64,000 nucleotides of DNA from Excoecaria cochinchinensis (taxonomy: Eukaryota > Streptophyta > Magnoliopsida > Malpighiales > Euphorbiaceae): the NCBI GenBank assembly GCA_947683425.1, contig CANTUQ010000031.1, positions 9,174,501 through 9,238,500 on the forward strand, read 5' to 3'. Shown here piece after piece: positions 57,859 through 64,000 of this stretch. The notes below the pieces were generated by a model. That model ran no database searches, was not told the DNA's origin, and saw only the letters and a list, made by a program, of their open reading frames with translations. Positions within the stretch are counted from its first letter, which is position 1; each line of letters opens with the position of its first letter. The position numbers and the translations under genes are program-made.

Positions 57859-59860
57859 ATGGGTTGTGGTAGAGGACGAGGAATTTCTGGTCGGGGATGT
57901 CGGGGAGGACGATCTGGAGTGGATTCAACAAGCCCACCTTTTGGAGATACGCCAGATATCCCTGGAGACCCTACACCCGCGAATGCACCATCGCCTCTTG
58001 TGACATTTACGCCATCTACATCAGCTCCTACTTCACACACATCCAACAGTAGTACATCGACTATGTGAAGTTCGTAGTAAAAATATTAGTAGATTGTACA
58101 TCATAGTGAACCAAAGGGGCATGTGAGTATTCATCCATATAAATTGTGAATAAGTTATAAAAATATGTTTAATCCCATTGCTTTTATATAATATATTTTA
58201 CAGGTTGGAACCTTCCTCCTAATGCTCTAGGATTATAAACAACAGCTTTCATCAGCGAAAAGACATTAATGGAGTTAGTTGGAAGGAGGTTTCTAGAGAA
58301 ATCAAGTAGTTTTATTGAGAAGAACTCAAGGTATGTCTATATATTTATTTTAAATTTAATGGTAATTTCTTATTACAAATTTTAGTATTCAAATTATATT
58401 GAATTAATGTATAATTATAATTACTAATAAACTACTTGTAATATAAATGCAGAAAAGGTGCCATTAGGATGCTGAAGTTAATGGTCTTGTTAGGACAGGT
58501 TGGGAAACAAAGGCTGCACAGAGGTATAAGGATTATGTGTATCATATAAAGGTGGCCAAGCAAAAGCCTAAAGACTTTCCAAAATCTGCATGGATTAGGT
58601 GGAATCAGATTTTTAATCTTCCTCCACACATTCAAGTTTCTACTCAGAAAAAAAAGATCAATCGTTATGGAGGATCTGAAGATAAAGCTCCCAGATCATA
58701 TACTGGTGGTACAATTTCTATTGGCGAGCATATCTCGCGATTGGTAAGTACTTTAATTATAAGACAAAATCTGCTTTTATATTAGTGACTGCAATTTTAA
58801 TAATGTTTGGCCAAGGGATATGTTCATTTCAGTACTTTGAAACTGTTTGCCTTTTGAGTTTGGATTATATATACCTCACATGCAGTTTTTGTATTTATAT
58901 AGAACCAATCAACTATTGAATTTGATAGACATACGAATTGCTTGACAATATATTAATTGATATATGTAGAGGATGATGGAAAAATTCTGTTGGAGTTTGT
59001 TGAGAAGATTGGAGTACATTTGTGATTTTTAGAAGTGCAAAATGGAATTTTCTTTACAGGAAGATGGAAATAATATGGGGAGATTCTGTCAAAATTTTAG
59101 TTGAGTTTTTGAAAATTTTCATTTTACATATTACAAAAAAATAGGAAAAAAAAGGAAAATAATGCAAGTGCATATTTTAATAATATAGGGAAAATTTTAT
59201 CTTTTTTACTCATCTTTATTTTTTTTAATAACTACCTTCTACTACACATGATATAAGAGAAGGAGTTTGGCCAGCCACCTACAATTCCCGAGGCCTATCT
59301 GCACACACATACCATAAATCATGATGAGAAGACCTATGTGGCGGATCGTAGCAGGGAGGCGCGTGTACATAACATATACTTCATCAGTTGATAATGTTTT
59401 CAGTTATTTAAATGGTAAATGATTGTAAAATATGTGTTGTTCTTATATTTACATTTATTATATATTGTTGTCATTTTATAGGAGATGTATGAGCAACTCC
59501 AATCTGAGAGATCGTAAGATGAGTCATCCGTCGATGAGTCGGAGTTGTTTATTGAGGCAGCACAATGCAATAAAAGGAAAACAATATATGGACTTGGCTC
59601 ATATGTGCCTCTTGGTGTTTATCCATCTGGACCATCATGTGTTGCTGGTACAAGTACTGCCTCTCATTCTAGTGGTACCTGCTTGACAAAGGAAGATGTC
59701 AAGGAGATTATCGCACGTACTATTCATTTGTTGCTTCCTCACTTGGCCACTCAGCCACCAGCCCATCAACTTAATACCACTATTGCATCACCCGCACAAG
59801 ATGATGATGTTGGCCCTTCAGGTACACAAGATCTTCAACCTATGATGACTTTTCGAGTAA
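57859..59860 (+). pseudogene. TNPD/Ptta-type second CACTA protein, decayed
   Basis: Exon 1 (57859-58067) encodes a Gly/Arg then Pro/Thr/Ser-rich N-terminus (MGCGRGRGISGRG). A second piece at 58203-58330 reads GWNLPPNALGL and LMELVGRRFLEKS. A third (58470-58743) reads GLVRTGWETKAAQRYKDYVY and KDFPKSAWIRWNQIFNLP and ends at a GTAAGT donor; this matches the plant En/Spm Ptta family (PF03004). 59259-59370 encodes EFGQPPTIPEAYLHTHT and DRSREARVHN. The last exon from 59482 begins EMYEQLQSERS and meets a TAA at 59514-59516, then reads on as DESSVDESELFIEAAQ and KRKTIYGLGSYVPLGVY. It would bind subterminal repeats; stops show decay. Confidence 0.82.
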
Positions 59861-60079
59861 TTTTAATAATATGTGGGACGATAACTTTATTTACTTTTCG
59901 AGTAATTTTAATAATATATACACTATGTAATAATATTAATTATATATGGTTTATAAATTTGATTATAATTTACATTTATATTTATATGAATGTCCACTTT
60001 TCAATATAGTCTACATAATAAATTATTTTATTGTTTAATGATATGAAAATTAAAAAATAAAAAAAAATTCAGAATTTTA

Positions 60080-60483
60080 GTGACGGATTAGTGACTAAAT
60101 TTACCGTCACCAAAACAAATGATATTCCGACTGAATAGCTGCAGGAAAACAATCAGTCGCTAATTTTTAGCGATAGATATTGTTAGGCTACTTTCAGTCT
60201 CAATTTTCAGCGACTAAATTTAGCGACTAAAATTTTCATCGCAAACTAAATAATAACATATTAGGCGACCAAATTTAGGAGTTTATTAGCGACTAAATAT
60301 TTAATATTAGTGACTAAATTTAGTCGCTAAAATTAGCGACTGTTTTTTAATTTAGTCGCTAAATTGCCTGCGACAGCAAAAATTGCAACATTCAGTCGTC
60401 TTGTCGCTATATGTAATTAGCAATTGAATTTTCTATATTAGCGACTAAATCCTCCATTGCTAAATGCCTATTTTTTTGTAGTG
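60080..60483 (+). repeat. Right subterminal repeats and terminus of CACTA-2
   Basis: Dense TTTAGCGACTAAA and TTAGTCGCTAAA words up to the terminal TTTTTTTGTAGTG. Confidence 0.88.
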
Positions 60484-62797
60484 TTTGATACGAAAACATC
60501 AATTATTGTACTTTAAAAGACAGTAGAGGAGAAATGTTAAACGTACTCAGGTCAGGGAAGCCCCTGATGGGTGACCTCCCAGGAAGCCAATAGTAAAAAT
60601 TATTTTAGTAGGCCATTGAAAAGTACAAGTTATAAGCATTTTAGCGGTATACTTTGGACTAAAAATGAGGTCAAATAGGTCCCCGAAAGTCAAACTGAAG
60701 AAAAGCCTCTAGTTCAGTTCAATAGTAACTAAGGTTGACCAAACTTTGACCGAATTTTTAAAAATAGTAAATGAGATCTAAAGAGTGTATTGTGGGTTAT
60801 ATAATGGCTAAAATAATTTTTTGAAATTTTTGACAGTAATAGATTAGTGAATTATGACAGAACCAAACAATATTGAATCGGGCCGGTTTAAGTGAACCGG
60901 GCCCTAAACGAACTTCGATTGAACTAAAATTTTGTAGGAAGGCTATTTTTCATATTTTAAGAATGATGGAATTTGTTAGGAGTGAAAATAAGTTGAGTAA
61001 CTTATAGTTACCATTGGAAAGTGGAAAATGGTTTAAAAACCGAACATTTGTTCAAACCGGTTCGACCACTTTGGTTAAACCTGGTTCGGTTAAAATTACA
61101 CCTATAAATACTCCCCAAGACTAGATTTCTCTAGAGAAATCCCTAGAGAAACCGACCTTCTCCTCTCCTCCTTTGGCCTAAGTGAATTTCTTCCTTTTTG
61201 CTCTATTTTTCTTCCATTTTCTCTCCATCTCTCCCTAAGTCCAAGCCTCTTAAGCAAAGTTTAGCCTCTCAAAAATCTGATGGTGGTGATTAGAGCTCAT
61301 TTGAAGTGGAAGAAGTAGGAGAAAATAAGTGGAAAAATTTATGTGTTAAATTGAGGTATGTAAAGTTGATGTTTTTAAATTAATTTAAAGGTTCAAATAG
61401 GTACTTTAGGATGTGTAGAGTATTTTTATGTAATTATATTACATAAAGGAAGCAAATTTATGGTGATTTCTTTGATGATTGTATTCGGCCACTTAAGGAA
61501 GATAAAGGAGATGATGGTGTTTCAAGGAGCTAAGGTATGGAAAGCATGCTGAAGATGTGGAGAACAAGAAAATAAGGTTAGTGGATACAATATCCTTCTT
61601 TTTCCATTGAAAAGTATGATTTTAGGCTATATTCATATTGTATGTATGTGATTTATGCATGTTTAATTGAAATAAATTTGATAGACATGTTTAGGAAGGC
61701 TAAAAATGAGATTTTGAATTATTAAAATGGATATAAATAAATCATCTACCATAGACACCATGTAGGCCGAATGGTATACCTTAGTATACAAGGGTATACT
61801 TTAGTGATTAATACAAATAAATAGTATATTTGTGATGTATAACATGTAATTTAGTTAATTGAGTGATTAGAAGAAAGAAAACTAAGTGAAATGGTATGGA
61901 CACACCTTGGCAGAATGGAATATGTCAGGGTAATTTAGTATACTTTCATAATTAATTTAGTATTATTTGCCCTTAGTAATAGTCTCCTAGTAAAATTTAG
62001 TTCAGGATATAATTGGCTAGCTATAGAAATTTCACACCGTAGTCCGAGTCATGGAGGCTCGCTATCGATAAGCCAATGACAGTCTATCTCAATGCAGTGT
62101 TCAGTATTTACAGTGATCAGTATAGTGCAGTGCCAGTGTTGAATGGTTCCTTTGGGATCATTCTATAGTGTAGTGGATCTGTGGGATCCATGTCCCGTAT
62201 ATTTGGTTCGTAGATTTCTACCGAGTGTATAGTAAGGGCAATATGGTAATTATGCATAAGATTGAGACATTATGGTAAAATGTATTAAAATTGATTAAAA
62301 TAGTGATAAATGAGAAAATAAGTGAAAATGGGACTAAATTTAAAGAAATAGAAAGTTTAGAGGCAAAATGGTAATTTTGCACTCAAGAGTGAAAATAAGT
62401 GATAATTAAGTGAAAAGTAAAAATAAAATGAAAATAGTGTAAAGAATTTAAATTTTAGGGATTAAAATGTAATTTGGGGTAAAAGTGAAAATTTAGAGAC
62501 CAAAATGTAATATTGTAAGTTAAATAATGACTTAAATGAAAGATAAGTGTAAATAAGGGTATTTTAGTAAATAAGGTAAAATTGGGGACATATCGTAATT
62601 TTTGTAAAAGTTGAGGACCTAAATGCAATTTTATAAATGAATAGCTAATTAAAGGATTTAAGTGTAATTATTGACTAATGTAAGTATCTAAGTGGATAAA
62701 TGATTTAAATGAGTGGTTTGAGGACTAAGTTAAAAGAAATGAAAAGTGTAGGGATAACACAGTAATTTTAGGGCACGTTTGGTTCGCTGTATTGTAT

Positions 62798-62870
62798 TAA
62801 TCTGTATAGTACTAGCCCGTATAGTATTAGCCTGTATAGTACTAGCCCGTATAGTATTAGCCTGTATTGT
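62798..62870. repeat. Subterminal tandem repeat of the PIF-type element
   Basis: About four units of 17-20 bp of the form CTGTATAGTACTAGCC / CGTATAGTATTAGCC. The Ile/Val/Leu-rich 60-codon frame across it is its translation. Confidence 0.85.
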
Positions 62871-63342
62871 AGCATACAGTGTTTGGTATAATATTGTATT
62901 AGCCTATAATATTTTATACGGTGTTTGGTGTACAATAGTGTACTGTATTATTTTTAAATAAAATTAAAAAATATGCAATTTTAAATTATTTTTAATATTA
63001 CAAATTTAGACAAAAAAAATATCGTAAAATATAATTTTTCATATATACATCACATTTATTTAAAAGGAAGTGCACAAATTTATTGAATCATAAATATATA
63101 TTAGTAAATAAATTAATAATCAAATAACCAATTTGATTAATAGCATTCAATTACATAATTGAAATTTATTAACAAATGTGCTACAATTAATAATTTTATA
63201 CATGATCTAATAACACATCAAAATAAATAAATTTTATAATTATTATTTTAAACATAATCCAAAAAACCAATGAATACAAAAATTTCAAATATCTTTGTGA
63301 AACATGAAATCTAATTAAAAACATAACTAATGCAAAATTAAC

Positions 63343-63891
63343 TCAATCACCCTTTATTTGTGTAAGTAACTGCTGAATAAACATCTCTCTAATTTCGGGT
63401 TCTAATGACCTGAATGATGCCACATGTTGAGGTTTATCTACTATTGCTTGAAAAACATCAAGATGGTCCTTGGGAGAAAGACCCATTGCCTTAAGCTCTT
63501 TAGAAATATCAGAACGGTCATCATTTGCAGTTACAAATATTTCAGTAACTGTAGCAATTTGCTCAACACTTTCTTTGAACATTTCTCTAAATAATTCCAT
63601 ACCATTGGCATCAGATTCATCACCTACCTTATTTTTCTTTCTCTTTCTTGTTCTAGATGAATTGGTAGATACGTTTGGAGCTGACATTGGTGAAGTCTCA
63701 TCAATATCAATCCCTTGCATAATATCCTCATTAATGTTATTCAAATTTTCATCTTCACAATCAACTGCAGTTGCCATATCAGCTGGTGTTTCTGCTCCTC
63801 TACAAGTTGCTCTTTCTTTCCCGAATATATTAGCAAGGCGATCAAATATAGGAAAGTGTTTGCCTCTCCATCCCACTGCATCAGTATTGTG
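63343..63891 (-). pseudogene. Myb/SANT-like ORF1 of PIF/Harbinger type, last exon
   Basis: On the minus strand the exon starts after a TTGTTGTAG acceptor at 63892 and ends at TGA (63343-63345). It begins HNTDAVGWRGKHFPIFDRLA and continues with NIFGKERATCRGAETPADMA, the C-terminal part of the Myb/SANT-like domain (PF12776, as in L10-interacting MYB-like proteins), followed by an acidic linker, a basic nuclear-signal-like RTRKRKKNK and a helical tail. ORF1 helps its DDE transposase bind DNA and enter the nucleus. An upstream exon (about 63975-64000) reads in frame into this one, but a TGA at 63990-63992 sits where the domain usually has Trp, so the copy is probably dead. Confidence 0.75.
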
Positions 63892-64000
63892 CTACAACAA
63901 TACGAAAAATATATAGTAAGTTAAATTTAAGTTTTATGAAAAAAACTAATTACTTGAATGATTAAATTTTAAACCTGGATATAAGTTTGTCATGCCTCAT

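Larger units (their letters stand above)
50911..60483 (+). mobile_element. CACTA-2: coding CACTA (En/Spm) transposon, 9573 bp
   Basis: It starts CACTACAAAAAAAAAGAG and ends TTTTTTTGTAGTG, flanked by a 3-bp duplication TTT at 50908-50910 and 60484-60486. Subterminal zones (50911-51350 and 60080-60483) are dense in TTTAGCGACTAAATT words. It encodes a TNP2-like transposase (53907-57697) and a TNPD-like second protein (57859-59860), both with inactivating stops. The subterminal words are shared in part with CACTA-1, so the two are related. Confidence 0.96.
50846..64000 (+). mobile_element. H-family LTR (K), split by CACTA-2 and a PIF/Harbinger-type element
   Basis: It starts TGTAATGGCCTAAATACC at 50846, is interrupted at 50911, resumes at 60487 and follows LTR H in order: GGTCAGGGAAGCCCCTGATG, GTTTAAGTGAACCGGGCCC, TTTCTCTAGAGAAATCCC near 61127, GTGGATACAATATCC near 61580, GATATAATTGGCTAGC near 62003 and small hairpins (GGATCTGTGGGATCC) near 62170. 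At 62771 the PIF-type element starts and K does not reappear before the window end. Confidence 0.8.
62771..64000 (-). mobile_element. PIF/Harbinger-type transposon, partial
   Basis: It starts GGGCACGTTTGGTTCG immediately after TTA (62768-62770). G-rich GGGNNNGTTTGGTT ends with a TWA duplication are typical of plant PIF/Harbinger/Tourist elements. A Myb/SANT-like ORF1 of the kind carried by this superfamily lies on the minus strand inside it. The other end and the DDE transposase should be beyond the window. 62945-63340 is AT-rich with no gene. Confidence 0.65.

Overview
The window is repeat-packed plant nuclear DNA, most likely from a eudicot with a large, transposon-rich genome. The evidence is degenerate Ty3/gypsy gag and pol relics, large solo LTRs bounded by TG...CA with 5-bp target-site duplications (TSDs), two CACTA (En/Spm) transposons, and a PIF/Harbinger-type end with a Myb/SANT-like ORF1. 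I found no intact host gene, no rRNA or tRNA gene and no bacterial feature. Almost every open frame is a transposon relic or a by-product of low complexity. The species cannot be named from the sequence.

Layout. 1-7244 is a minus-strand Tat/Ogre-like Ty3/gypsy element cut by the window edge: integrase and RT relics, gag, leader, primer-binding site and a ~3.1-kb LTR. 7245-24994 is plus-strand sequence of the same family: a 3'-UTR-like block with minisatellites, a gag gene split by two insertions, and a pol-less 3' region. Its 3' LTR runs from 24995 to about 38768 and is itself split by insertions. Nested in this scaffold, each with a TSD, are CACTA-1 (8736-13571, AAA), LTR element A (14738-17212, GGATA), B (17339-21092, GAATC/AAATC), D (25008-34298, CCGGG) carrying C (26488-29068, TGAAC) and E (30845-33446, CGCTT), and F (35512-37838, AACTT).

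From 39136 to 46454 lies H, an LTR element with a complete left LTR, a primer-binding site and an inverted right end, flanked by ATGAA. It carries nested LTR element I (43208-45863, TTCTT). 46460-50845 is old intergenic material with a short LTR candidate and a foldback repeat. From 50846 a second H-family LTR (K) is split by CACTA-2 (50911-60483, TTT), which carries decayed TNP2-like and TNPD-like transposase genes. K is then broken by a PIF/Harbinger-type element that runs off the window.

Most interesting pattern. The LTRs A, B, C, D, E, F and I, and in diverged form H and K, share an architecture that no annotation names: an upstream array of large dyads; a TATA box fused to a GCATGC palindrome with GCAGCTGC or GCTGCAGC just downstream; a run of small hairpins (a 25-bp period in B); and, 295-402 bp before the LTR 3' end, two or three consecutive hairpins ending in AGGTT. 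The stems differ between copies but stay paired, with compensatory changes. This looks like a conserved structured 5' leader (R-U5) of a chromovirus-like retrotransposon lineage. I read it by eye only; no alignment or folding was run.
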